Positions 26,118 through 34,260 of a DNA stretch of 64,000 nt are shown here, in pieces. The notes under the pieces are model-generated. The model ran no database searches, had not been told where the DNA came from, and worked only from the letters and a program-made list of their open reading frames with translations. Source of the DNA: Murimonas intestini (GTDB lineage: Bacteria; Bacillota; Clostridia; Lachnospirales; Lachnospiraceae); assembly GCA_003148945.1 (NCBI GenBank), contig QGGY01000008.1:124001-188000 (forward strand). The letters are read 5' to 3'. Every line of letters starts with the position of its first letter. Position 1 is the stretch's first letter. The translations under genes and the position numbers were made by a program.

Positions 26118-27464
26118 TCAGACTCTCCCCTTTTCTCTGCCCATCCTTCTGTAATATGCAGTCACCAGGATGGCAGCCGCCCCGATCCAGGCCAGGATCT
26201 CCGCATAGTAGATCCCCTCCTGTCCCATCACCCTGGGCAGCAGAAGGGCGGCCAGCACCCTCATCACAAATTCCGCTATCCCTGACACCATAGGGGTGAC
26301 AGTATCTCCCAGGCCCTGAAGTGCGCAGCGGTATGCATGAAGCGCATAGAGCACTGCCAGGAAAATACTCATAATGGTCAGATAATGGAACGCTATGTAC
26401 AGCACCTCATCCGCCTGCCCTGCATCCGCAGATATGAAGAGGGACAAAATCTGCCTTCCAAAGAGCAGCATGATGGCGGAGACTACTACTGATGTCAGCA
26501 GAGCCATGGCAGCGCCGCTTCTCATGCCCTTTCTGATCCTCCCGTAGTTTCCGGCCCCCATATTCTGCGCCACGAAAGTGGTAATAGAAAAGCCAAAAGA
26601 AATAGCGGCAGTTTCCAACAGTCCATATAGCTTGTTCGTAGCTGTAAATCCTGCCACAAACAGGAATCCAAACCCGTTAATGACAGACTGCACCACCATG
26701 CCTCCCACACTGATGACAGTATTCTGGAACATCACCGGAATCCCCAGCCCCAGCAGCTGCCGGCACAGGCTTCTGCCAAGCCTGAAGTCTTCCCTGCCCG
26801 GCCTGACTATACTGATCTTCCTGATGACAGCAAGGCAGTAAAGCAGAGACACACACTGGGCTATTATGGTTGCAGCTGCAGCTCCCGGTATCCCCCAGTG
26901 AAATACCATTACAAAAAGCAGGTCCAGCGCAATATTTGTACATGCTGCCACTACCATTGCAATAAGCGGAGATTTGCTGTCCCCCAGGGCCCGGAGCAGC
27001 GCTGCTTCCAGGTTATAAAACAGTACAACGGGAATCCCGCCGAACATGATCCTCAGATATATGCTGGCTCCTCCGTAGATATCCTGCGGTGTTTTTAAGA
27101 GGTTCAGTATACCTGTCAGCAGTATCTCTCCTGCGGCTGTGAGCAGAACTGCCGCAGCCAGTGTCAGCACAATAGAGTTTCCAATGGACTTCTTCAGAGC
27201 CTCCTCATTCCTGGCGCCGTAGAACTGGGCAAACAAGATAGAAAATCCCTGTGTCAGCCCCGTGGCGATCCCCTGAAAAAGCCAGTTGAGCCAGTCTGCA
27301 GCTCCCAGGGATGCAAGCGCCTGCACGCCCACGCCCTGCCCCACGATTATCGTATCCACCATGGTATACAGCTGCTGGAACAGATTTCCCAGCATCAGCG
27401 GTATAGCAAAGAAAAACAGCAGCCTCGCCGGGCTCCCTTTTGTCATATCTCTGGTATTTTCCAT
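26118..27464 (-). CDS. MATE family efflux transporter
   Basis: A 448-residue twelve-helix protein of the MATE family (LFQQLYTMVDTIIVGQGVGVQALASLGA near the start; FVAQNMGAGNYGRIRKGMRSG in the second half). It probably exports a toxic or waste compound using an ion gradient. It overlaps the end of aspS by 22 bp and its GGAGGAAAGA ribosome site lies within aspS, so it is expressed from the same transcript. The link between an aminoacyl-tRNA synthetase and a pump may be only positional. Confidence 0.92.
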   Translation of the reverse strand: MENTRDMTKGSPARLLFFFAIPLMLGNLFQQLYTMVDTIIVGQGVGVQALASLGAADWLNWLFQGIATGLTQGFSILFAQFYGARNEEALKKSIGNSIVLTLAAAVLLTAAGEILLTGILNLLKTPQDIYGGASIYLRIMFGGIPVVLFYNLEAALLRALGDSKSPLIAMVVAACTNIALDLLFVMVFHWGIPGAAAATIIAQCVSLLYCLAVIRKISIVRPGREDFRLGRSLCRQLLGLGIPVMFQNTVISVGGMVVQSVINGFGFLFVAGFTATNKLYGLLETAAISFGFSITTFVAQNMGAGNYGRIRKGMRSGAAMALLTSVVVSAIMLLFGRQILSLFISADAGQADEVLYIAFHYLTIMSIFLAVLYALHAYRCALQGLGDTVTPMVSGIAEFVMRVLAALLLPRVMGQEGIYYAEILAWIGAAAILVTAYYRRMGREKGRV

Positions 27465-29242
27465 TCTTTCCTCCTGACAGCCATATCCCGCGGGACAATG
27501 TGTACCGCCTCAAGCTGCTCTTCACTTACCTCCCCCGGCGCCTGGCACATAAGGTCCTGCGCCCTGCTGTTCATTGGAAATGGTATGATCTCGCGTATAT
27601 TCTCCTCCCCGCAGAGCAGCATGACCATCCTGTCAACACCGGGAGCTATGCCTGCATGAGGCGGGGCGCCGTAGCAGAAAGCGCTGTACATAGCCGGGAA
27701 CCTGGCTTTGACATCTTCCTCCCCCATCCCGGCCAGTTCAAATGCTTTTACCATAATATCCGGATCGTGGTTCCTCACCGCGCCGGAAGAGAGCTCGGTC
27801 CCATTGCAGACCAGGTCATACTGGTATGCACAGATCTCAAGCGGTTCCTTATAAAGCAGGGCCTCCATGCCTCCCTGGGGCATGGAAAACGGATTGTGGC
27901 AGAATACCAGCTTTCCTGTCTCCTCGCTTATCTCATACATGGGAAAATCCACGATCCAGCAGAATTCATATTTATCCCTGTCAATACAGGAATCCAGCTT
28001 TGTGCCGAATATCTTTCTAATAACGCCCGCCGTCTTCTGAACCTCTAAAAGCTTATCTCCCGCTGCCATGCACACCAGGTCACCAGGTTCTAATGACAGC
28101 CTGGCCCTCAGTCCGTCCTCATAGCCTGCCAGATGCTTAGATACCCCGCCTGTGAATCCTCCTGCCTCATTCACCCTGAACCAGTAGACAGGCCTGCCTG
28201 TCTGGACCTGTACCTGGGCGCATGTCTCATCAATAAATCTGCGGCTCTCCCTGAAGCCTCTTATCACAACCGCCTTAACGACCGCGCCTTCATCTCCCAG
28301 AATACTAAAGCTGCAGCCTCTGAGATCATCAGATATGTCCTCCAATACCAGACTGATCCTCAGGTCCGGCTTGTCAGAGCCGTACTTCTCCATGGCCTCC
28401 CTGTAGGGTATCCTCCTAAAAGGCGGCCTTGACACAATTTCATAGATGCCAAATTCACTGAATACAGGGGCCAGCACCTCCTCCATAATGCTGAACACAT
28501 CCTCCTGGGAAGCAAATGCCATCTCCATGTCCAGCTGATAGAATTCTCCCGGAGACCTGTCCGCCCTGGCATCCTCATCCCTGAAACAGGGAGCTATCTG
28601 AAAGTACCTGTCAAAGCCGGATGCCATCAAAAGCTGCTTAAACTGCTGGGGAGCCTGGGGCAGGGCATAGAATTTACCCGGAAAATTTCTGGAGGGCACA
28701 AGATAATCTCTGGCCCCTTCCGGGGATGAGGCTGTCAGTATGGGTGTTGTGATCTCCATAAAGCCAAGGCCTGTCATTCTTTCCCGGAGCCTTGATGTGA
28801 CCTTTGAGCGCAGGATAATATTTTCTTTTACCCGGGGATTGCGCAGGTCCAGGTATCTGTATTTCAGCCTGGCATTTTCATCCGCCTCCTTTGAATGTCT
28901 GATCTCAAAGGGAAGCTCATTATACCTGCAGTGCCCCAAAAGCTCTATCTTTTCAGGCACCACCTCGATCTCACCTGTGGGAATCTCCCTGTTCTTATTA
29001 GAGCGCTCCCGCACCGTCCCGGTGACAGAGATGGTTGATTCACAGTTGATCTCTTCTGCCGTCCGCATCATTTCCTCTGTCTCGATCACGACCTGGGTGA
29101 CCCCATAAAAATCCCTGATTATAAGAAATCCCAGATTTCTGCTGACTTTGCGCAGATTCTCATACCATCCCGCCAGAGTAACTGTGTGGCCAATATTTTC
29201 TTTACGTAATTCTCCGCATGTGTGTGTCCTTGACTGCATCAT
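27443..29242 (-). CDS. aspS: Aspartate--tRNA ligase
   Basis: A 599-residue class II synthetase with the N-terminal OB-fold anticodon domain (1-110), catalytic core, bacterial GAD insertion (about 285-420) and the motif 3 region PHAGIAPGVDRMVML. It charges tRNA(Asp). Motif 2 reads FRDEDARADRSPGEFYQLDMEM, which differs from the usual bacterial FRDEDLRADRQPEFTQID, so this may be a second, divergent AspRS. AGGAGG precedes the ATG. The 250-nt leader carries a promoter, a short ORF with three Asp codons and a terminator, which suggests control by charged tRNA(Asp) supply. Confidence 0.94.
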   Translation of the reverse strand: MMQSRTHTCGELRKENIGHTVTLAGWYENLRKVSRNLGFLIIRDFYGVTQVVIETEEMMRTAEEINCESTISVTGTVRERSNKNREIPTGEIEVVPEKIELLGHCRYNELPFEIRHSKEADENARLKYRYLDLRNPRVKENIILRSKVTSRLRERMTGLGFMEITTPILTASSPEGARDYLVPSRNFPGKFYALPQAPQQFKQLLMASGFDRYFQIAPCFRDEDARADRSPGEFYQLDMEMAFASQEDVFSIMEEVLAPVFSEFGIYEIVSRPPFRRIPYREAMEKYGSDKPDLRISLVLEDISDDLRGCSFSILGDEGAVVKAVVIRGFRESRRFIDETCAQVQVQTGRPVYWFRVNEAGGFTGGVSKHLAGYEDGLRARLSLEPGDLVCMAAGDKLLEVQKTAGVIRKIFGTKLDSCIDRDKYEFCWIVDFPMYEISEETGKLVFCHNPFSMPQGGMEALLYKEPLEICAYQYDLVCNGTELSSGAVRNHDPDIMVKAFELAGMGEEDVKARFPAMYSAFCYGAPPHAGIAPGVDRMVMLLCGEENIREIIPFPMNSRAQDLMCQAPGEVSEEQLEAVHIVPRDMAVRRKEWKIPEI

Positions 29243-29300
29243 ATCATTCCTCCTGTCTTCTTAAAAGCGGCTGTCCAGTGCCTTCGCAGCTATATATAAC

Positions 29301-29341
29301 AAAAAAAGACCACAAAGGTAAAAAATTCACCAATGTGGCCT
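29301..29341 (-). terminator. Attenuator terminator in the aspS leader
   Basis: The arms AGACCACAAAGGT (29307-29319) and ACCAATGTGGCCT (29329-29341) pair with three mismatches and are followed on the minus strand by seven T residues. The hairpin lies 58 bp before the aspS start and downstream of its promoter. Bases 29333-29338 could instead pair with 29355-29360 (GUGUGG/CCACAU), which would block the terminator. Confidence 0.7.
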
Positions 29342-29407
29342 TCTCTTATCCATTCCACACAGGCACAGCAATATAAGCGCCTGCACCTATGTCTGAATCA
29401 AACACAG

Positions 29408-29464
29408 CTACAAGCGCCAGATATCGTCGTCCCTATGAAGCTTCGCAAACTTCAGTCTGTACAT
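29408..29464 (-). CDS. Putative Asp-rich leader peptide of aspS
   Basis: The 18-codon ORF encodes MYRLKFAKLHRDDDIWRL, with Asp codons GAC-GAC-GAT in a row. AAAGGCGGG lies eight bases before its ATG. The stop codon lies in the base of a hairpin (29377-29417: GCGCUUG pairs with CAGGCGC). Part of the downstream arm (29379-29384) can pair instead with 29359-29364. A ribosome paused at the Asp codons would cover the upstream arm and favour the alternative fold. This arrangement is the hallmark of ribosome-mediated attenuation; the peptide itself need have no other function. Translation is unproven. Confidence 0.6.
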   Translation of the reverse strand: MYRLKFAKLHRDDDIWRL

Positions 29465-29491
29465 AATACCGGCCCGCCTTTCATTTGTGAC

Positions 29492-29520
29492 AGTCTAGCA
29501 CATCTTAACCCTGCTGTCAA
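29492..29520 (-). promoter_or_regulatory. Promoter of the aspS leader
   Basis: TTGACA (29520-29515) overlaps the stop codon of the DUF89 gene and is followed after 17 bases by TAGACT (29497-29492). Transcription from it would start near 29485 and give a leader of about 240 nt before aspS. Confidence 0.6.
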
Positions 29521-30389
29521 CCCGCGGACATGTTTGACATACAGATCAGCGCTTTCTCCTCCACACCAATATCTTCGGCTATAGCCCGGCATTTTGCCAT
29601 AAGGAGAAAATAGATTTTCTTTTCCCTGTACTCACTCAGGCATTCGTAATTAGCCTGCCCCTTTGCCAGTATTACATCTGCTTCCCCGAAGATCCTGTTA
29701 AACTCCCCGCTGGTGCGTTCCAGAACTGTGCCCACAGAGCTGTCACCATTGCTGATGATCCTGGCATACTCATCCATACCGACAAAATAGGCATCCTCCT
29801 CAATAGAATCATTGAGCACAGGCTTGCCTCTCACTCCGAAATAAATCTTTATCTCAGGATTCTGCTTCTTGATATATTTTATAAAGAGCTTGTCAAGACA
29901 TATCTCCCCGCAGTTGTCCCCCAGGTACAGCAGACTTGACGCCTTACTTATATCCTCCCTCAGCCCGGCAGCCTGGCTGATCTTGAACTCCAGCCCGTCT
30001 GAGGCGTCGAAGAGGCTCATGACATCATCCATAGTGATATCATGCATGGGTCCAAAATCTATGATATTACCTAAGACGGCATATTTCATGGCCTGCATGA
30101 ACTGGTCCTCTGCCCTGTTTATCCGCTCTTCAAACTGTCCGCTCACCCCCAGCAGCAGCTCATTATAGAAACGGCGTATCTCTTTATAGGGATCTTCATT
30201 TCCAATATGCTTTTTCAGCATATCAAAGATTTCTCCCATATTCTCCGGGATCGTTTTTTCAAAATCCATAGTGCTCAGATATGCAAACGCATGGCGGTAC
30301 AGCTTCTCCCTCTCCTTCGCATCTGTTATATCCGCTACCTTGATCACCTGGTTCACCACACAGGGCAGACATCCGTCCTTCATTTTCAT
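29517..30389 (-). CDS. DUF89/ARMT1-like metal-dependent phosphatase
   Basis: A 290-residue member of the DUF89 damage-control phosphatase family. It has the CLPC pair (residues 7-10) of the bacterial/archaeal subgroup, the metal-site stretch YLGDNCGEICLDKLF and the later segment ADVILAKGQANYECLSE. Family members hydrolyse damaged or excess sugar and cofactor phosphates; the specific substrate is unknown. GAGG lies eight bases before the ATG. It starts 37 bp after a terminator and ends within the aspS promoter. Confidence 0.85.
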   Translation of the reverse strand: MKMKDGCLPCVVNQVIKVADITDAKEREKLYRHAFAYLSTMDFEKTIPENMGEIFDMLKKHIGNEDPYKEIRRFYNELLLGVSGQFEERINRAEDQFMQAMKYAVLGNIIDFGPMHDITMDDVMSLFDASDGLEFKISQAAGLREDISKASSLLYLGDNCGEICLDKLFIKYIKKQNPEIKIYFGVRGKPVLNDSIEEDAYFVGMDEYARIISNGDSSVGTVLERTSGEFNRIFGEADVILAKGQANYECLSEYREKKIYFLLMAKCRAIAEDIGVEEKALICMSNMSAG

Positions 30390-30420
30390 ATGCTTTACCT
30401 CAGCTTTCCTATCCGGAAAT

Positions 30421-30458
30421 CAAAAAACCCGGGAGCATGTCATCCTGCCGGCCCGGGT
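30421..30458 (-). terminator. Intrinsic terminator of the C39-like lipoprotein gene
   Basis: The stem ACCCGGG (30427-30433) / CCCGGGT (30452-30458) is followed on the minus strand by TTTTTTG, 28 bp past the stop codon at 30487. Confidence 0.85.
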
Positions 30459-30486
30459 ATCCTGATTCAATTTTTTAGCATCACTG

Positions 30487-31155
30487 TCACATTAATACAA
30501 CAGCATATTTTCCTGTATCATTGTACAATCTTTCAAAGTCATCCATATACCGCTCCACGATTCCTTCCAGAGGGTCATTCACGGTAACTGTGCCGCTCTC
30601 TATATCATATCCTGAAATAACAACACAGTGCTCCAGGCCGTACCAGAAATACTGCTTTCCCTGTATCTCGAAATATTCATCCGTATATTCCGGATCCAGC
30701 ATATACATTGTGGTCCACACAAGTACCGGCCTGTTCGCAGCCACATACTGGAACAGAGTCTCCATAGACTGCCCTGACACATCTACAGCTGTTTTTGTGG
30801 AATTCTGTTCTTTCAGGTAGGCATTTGCAGTCTCCACGATCGTCGGCGGGAAACATCCTGCACCTTCCGCGGATTTAGGGTCCCCCACATATCCGCCGGA
30901 AAAATCCCCATCCTCACTGTAGACCAGATAGTCATCCGCTATCGTTGTCTTATCAAGCTCAAACCCTTCATACATCAATGCCATTGTAAGCGCCACTGAC
31001 TCACATCCGGTAGGCAGCTCAGGCATCTGAAACACCTCCGGTATGTCCAGCTGGGCGGAGGCGGGCAGCTCAAGCATCGTATCTCCGCAGCCTGTAATGC
31101 CAAGCGCTGCTGCCAGCAGCACGGCAATCCCGGCAGTTCTTTTTAAATATACCAT
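30487..31155 (-). CDS. C39-like cysteine peptidase lipoprotein
   Basis: The protein has a lipoprotein signal with lipobox GITGC (Cys23) and a papain-like C39_2 domain: the presumed nucleophile is Cys51 in LPTGCESVALTMAL and the His is in YGLEHCVVISGYD, followed by NDP. It should be attached to the outer membrane face and may cleave peptides or act as a cell-surface amidase. Relatives (YvpB-like) are poorly characterised. It is a single-gene unit with a terminator; the upstream gap holds a dispersed repeat. Confidence 0.85.
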   Translation of the reverse strand: MVYLKRTAGIAVLLAAALGITGCGDTMLELPASAQLDIPEVFQMPELPTGCESVALTMALMYEGFELDKTTIADDYLVYSEDGDFSGGYVGDPKSAEGAGCFPPTIVETANAYLKEQNSTKTAVDVSGQSMETLFQYVAANRPVLVWTTMYMLDPEYTDEYFEIQGKQYFWYGLEHCVVISGYDIESGTVTVNDPLEGIVERYMDDFERLYNDTGKYAVVLM

Positions 31156-31218
31156 ATATTTATCCCCTTGGTTCAGTCAATATCCCGGATCCAGCCCTGC
31201 ATACCGGGTGATATTGAT

Positions 31219-31380
31219 CACTTTTCACATGTCACCAGTTAGATCAGAACACCTGCAGTTCAAGTGCCCTATGGCCATATTTAATCATAAACTTCTCAAT
31301 CTGTCAAGGAGATAGCACCTCTTTAGAGAAACCTGAAAACAGCCTGAAAGCCCGCCTTACTATTCACCTTGTAACCAGTA
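31219..31380. repeat. Dispersed GTTACT/TTCAC repeat element, degenerate copy B
   Basis: Read on the minus strand this gap has GTACTGGTTAC-AAG-GTGAATAGTAAG (31382-31356 region) and, about 120 bases later, GGTGACATGTGAAAAGT (31236-31220). The second module differs at one base from the matching part of the copy at 39.2 kb. The stem is more degenerate than in the other copies. The 253-bp gap shows no ORF. Confidence 0.5.
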
Positions 31381-31408
31381 CATACACTCATCCCAGCCCT
31401 GCTGCTCT

Positions 31409-32005
31409 TTAATTTTGGCGCGGAGCCAGCACTTTATCGATCAGCCCATATTCCAGCGCTTCCGCCGCACTCATATAATTATCCCTCTCTGTATCTCTGG
31501 CGATCTCCTCTGCAGTCCGTCCTGTATTTTCAGCCAGGATACGGTTCAGCCTTTCCCTGTTTTTTAAGATATGTTCTGAGGCGATCATGATATCAGTCGC
31601 CTGCCCCTGAATGCCGTTTCCTCCCACAAGGGGCTGATGTATCACGATCTCTGCATTGGGGAGCGCCATACGCCTGCCCTTTGCTCCGCCTGCCAGAAGG
31701 AACGCCCCAAAGCTGGCCGCCATCCCCAGGCATATGGTTGACACATCGCACCTGATATGCTGCATTGTGTCATATATGGCAAACCCTGCGCTGATGGACC
31801 CTCCCGGGCTGTTGATATAGAACTGTATCTCCTTTCCCGGGTCCTCCGCCTCCAGAAACAGCATCTGCGCTATGATCAGGCTGGCTGAGGCATCGCTGAC
31901 CTCTTCTCCCAAAAATACGATCCTGTCAGACAAAAGCCTGGAAAATATATCGTAACTCCGCTCCCCCTGGCCTGTCCTCTGGATCACATATGGCACTATG
32001 CTCAT
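31409..32005 (-). CDS. clpP: ATP-dependent Clp protease proteolytic subunit
   Basis: A 198-residue ClpP serine peptidase with Ser98 in GMAASFGA, His123 in IVIHQP and an Asp in the DTERD motif, and no propeptide-like extension beyond the usual start. It would form the tetradecameric chamber fed by a Clp ATPase. It is not next to clpX or tig, so it may be an accessory copy. It overlaps an AraC-type HTH gene by 4 bp (ATGA), implying coupled translation and a specialised, regulated role. Confidence 0.95.
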   Translation of the reverse strand: MSIVPYVIQRTGQGERSYDIFSRLLSDRIVFLGEEVSDASASLIIAQMLFLEAEDPGKEIQFYINSPGGSISAGFAIYDTMQHIRCDVSTICLGMAASFGAFLLAGGAKGRRMALPNAEIVIHQPLVGGNGIQGQATDIMIASEHILKNRERLNRILAENTGRTAEEIARDTERDNYMSAAEALEYGLIDKVLAPRQN

Positions 32006-32418
32006 GCCGCCATACCTCCTCTCATGCAGCCGGTAAATCCGCTGCTTCCTCCTGCTCTTTCAAGCCTGCCAAATCTCTCAATGATCTGTACTGCACATCC
32101 TGCATGCATCTTCCTGTAAGCCATGGGGCTGCACATATATACGCTGCCAAAGGCCTGAGTGAACGCCTGCTGTGAACCATAATGCGCCTCATACGCTATA
32201 TCAACAATGGGCATATCTGTCTCTGAAAGCTTCCTGGCTGCCTCTGACAGGCGCCTTGTCTGGATATACTTATAGATGCTGGTCCCCGTCTCCTGTGAAA
32301 ACAGACGGTTTATATGATATTTTGTATAGCACAGTTTCCCTGCGATCCTGTCAAGTGAAAGTTCTTCATCCAGATTGTCTTCTATATACTCAAGGATATC
32401 TTTTACAATTTTGTTCAA
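32002..32418 (-). CDS. Stand-alone AraC-type HTH protein
   Basis: A 138-residue protein that is essentially only the two-HTH AraC DNA-binding domain ([26 protein letters not shown] and [20 protein letters not shown]), with a short Cys- and Gly-containing tail and no sensor domain, as in MarA/SoxS-like proteins. It starts with TTG, eight bases after GGGAGG. It is coupled to clpP. Proteins of this type are often controlled by abundance, so ClpP turnover of the regulator is a plausible but unproven link. Confidence 0.88.
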   Translation of the reverse strand: MNKIVKDILEYIEDNLDEELSLDRIAGKLCYTKYHINRLFSQETGTSIYKYIQTRRLSEAARKLSETDMPIVDIAYEAHYGSQQAFTQAFGSVYMCSPMAYRKMHAGCAVQIIERFGRLERAGGSSGFTGCMRGGMAA

Positions 32419-32506
32419 GCTGCTGCCTCCCGGTGTTTATTTTGTTATCGTTATTATAGCACTGATTTTCCGAAAGGTCTTAATAAAAAGAAACATTCAT
32501 ACCTGA

Positions 32507-34078
32507 TCAGCTGAGAAAATATTTTCTGAGCAGGTATGTAGGCGTGCAGCTCCATGCATGGCAGTAGCTGTTCACGATACTGGAGCCATAAGGTGATTCC
32601 GCCGGATTTTCAGGATTATACAGCTCCCAGAAAGTATCTGCCCCCAGCCGTATCATTCCTCCCCAGTAGTATTTCATATATTCCAGTGCCTCTTCCTTCA
32701 TGCCGCACTGGATCATCGCTTCTGTAAAATGATGGTTCATGTACGGGGAAACCATTCCTTTTTCAGGCTTCCGGCGTTCCAGCTCTTTTAATACAGCCCT
32801 GCCTTTCTCCTGATCCACCACTTCCGCCAGTATCATCCACACCTGGCTGGCATAGGAGATCTGCCTGCTGCTTCCGCTTGTAAACAGCCCTGTATTTTCA
32901 TCCCACAGATATTCCAAAGATGCCCTTACCTTATCACCGATCTCCTTTTCCAGCTCCTTCACTTTATCCAACTCTTCTAATATGCCCGCGATCTTTGCCG
33001 CCCTCCTGGCACAATAAATGTAGACTGCCTGGGCAGCTGCCTGCTTGTCAAGCCCTTCTGTCCAGTCGATAAAGCACCAGAATCCCTCAGCGCAGACCAT
33101 CAGGTTATTCTCGTCAAACATCCCCTTTAGCAGCTCTATCTGCCTGTATGCACAGGGCCACAGCTCCTTAAGTGTCTCCTTATCGCCTGTCTCTTCATAA
33201 TAATCCAGGAGGATAGGGGCAAAGAAAAGTGAATAATCAAACAGGAAAGTATCATCCACGATATATTCCGGCTCAATGAACAGACAGGCTCCCACCCTGC
33301 CGTCATCCCTTGTCAGGCCTGCAAACAGGTAAAGGCAGCGCTTTACAAGGTCATAATTTTTGAAAGTCTCATAATTTGCAAGGGCCTGCAGCCTCAAGTC
33401 GCCGATCCAGAGCCTGCGGTCACGTTTAGGCCCATCCTCAAATACAGACTGCATACAGTTCTGAAGGGTTCTCAGGCTCACCTGGTCCATACGCCGCAGT
33501 AACTCATCCTCAGTATTGACAGGCAAAACGCTCTCCATATCCACTGCTGATACGCTCCTGCATGACACCTCCTCAACCACCAGCTGCCATTTCGGGCTTG
33601 TGTCAATGGCCAGTATCTCCAGGTATCTGAACGCGTATCTCCTTGGCAGGACAACAACCGCCGGAAGCACATCCACGTGGATAAATTCCTCCTGTATCCA
33701 GCCTCTGCTGATCCAGCCGTCATATTCTTCCGAGACCTCTGTCATCTCCTTTGCTATCTCCCCGAATTTCAGCCTGAAATACGCCGGTGAATCCTGGGGG
33801 CTGCCTGTTGAAGCCAGCTTCAAAGTCACATATCCTACCTGGTGGTCACCAAAATCCATGCAGATGCTGTCTCCCTTTTTCATATGATGATCCGGCAGAT
33901 CTTCCGGGGTGCCAGTCACAGATACATCCGGATATGTCTTCCCGTTTTTCTCAATCTTTACAATATGTGACGGATAGACTGTCTTTTCCAGAAGTACAGG
34001 CTCACAGTCACGCGCCTTTTTAACGAATTCCTCATTTGTAACTCTCACCATATTGATATCACTGCTTACAGCTGCCAT
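32507..34078 (-). CDS. GH78-like (alpha-L-rhamnosidase-related) protein
   Basis: A 523-residue protein with a beta-sandwich N-terminus and an (alpha/alpha)6 barrel like family 78. The stretch EDGPKRDRRLWIGDLRLQALANY aligns with the rhamnosidase signature DCPQRDERxGWTGD, but the Glu that serves as general acid is Arg here and one residue is missing. GADTFWELYNPENP near the C-terminus keeps the region of the second catalytic Glu. It therefore may have another specificity or be a non-hydrolytic relative. No signal peptide is seen. GGGAGG precedes the ATG. It is divergent from an AraC regulator 182 bp away. Confidence 0.82.
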   Translation of the reverse strand: MAAVSSDINMVRVTNEEFVKKARDCEPVLLEKTVYPSHIVKIEKNGKTYPDVSVTGTPEDLPDHHMKKGDSICMDFGDHQVGYVTLKLASTGSPQDSPAYFRLKFGEIAKEMTEVSEEYDGWISRGWIQEEFIHVDVLPAVVVLPRRYAFRYLEILAIDTSPKWQLVVEEVSCRSVSAVDMESVLPVNTEDELLRRMDQVSLRTLQNCMQSVFEDGPKRDRRLWIGDLRLQALANYETFKNYDLVKRCLYLFAGLTRDDGRVGACLFIEPEYIVDDTFLFDYSLFFAPILLDYYEETGDKETLKELWPCAYRQIELLKGMFDENNLMVCAEGFWCFIDWTEGLDKQAAAQAVYIYCARRAAKIAGILEELDKVKELEKEIGDKVRASLEYLWDENTGLFTSGSSRQISYASQVWMILAEVVDQEKGRAVLKELERRKPEKGMVSPYMNHHFTEAMIQCGMKEEALEYMKYYWGGMIRLGADTFWELYNPENPAESPYGSSIVNSYCHAWSCTPTYLLRKYFLS

Positions 34079-34260
34079 AAAAACCTCCCGTTAAAATTAA
34101 TTTTCTTAATTAAATTATCAGATACTCTGTCATAACTATTTTACCTCTTTTTCCGGCATATCCAATTGAGGCTTTTAAGAGATTTAACTGATATTTTTTC
34201 AGATATCACAGCAAAATTCCCTCCTCCATGATATAATAAATCCCAGAGAGGAGACTTTAA

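Noticed and set aside
29243-29516. T-box riboswitch upstream of aspS
   Set aside because: The leader has a terminator and precedes a synthetase gene, but the conserved T-box sequence (GGTGGTACCGCG-like) and the Stem I landmarks are not present; the Asp-codon leader ORF explains the layout better.
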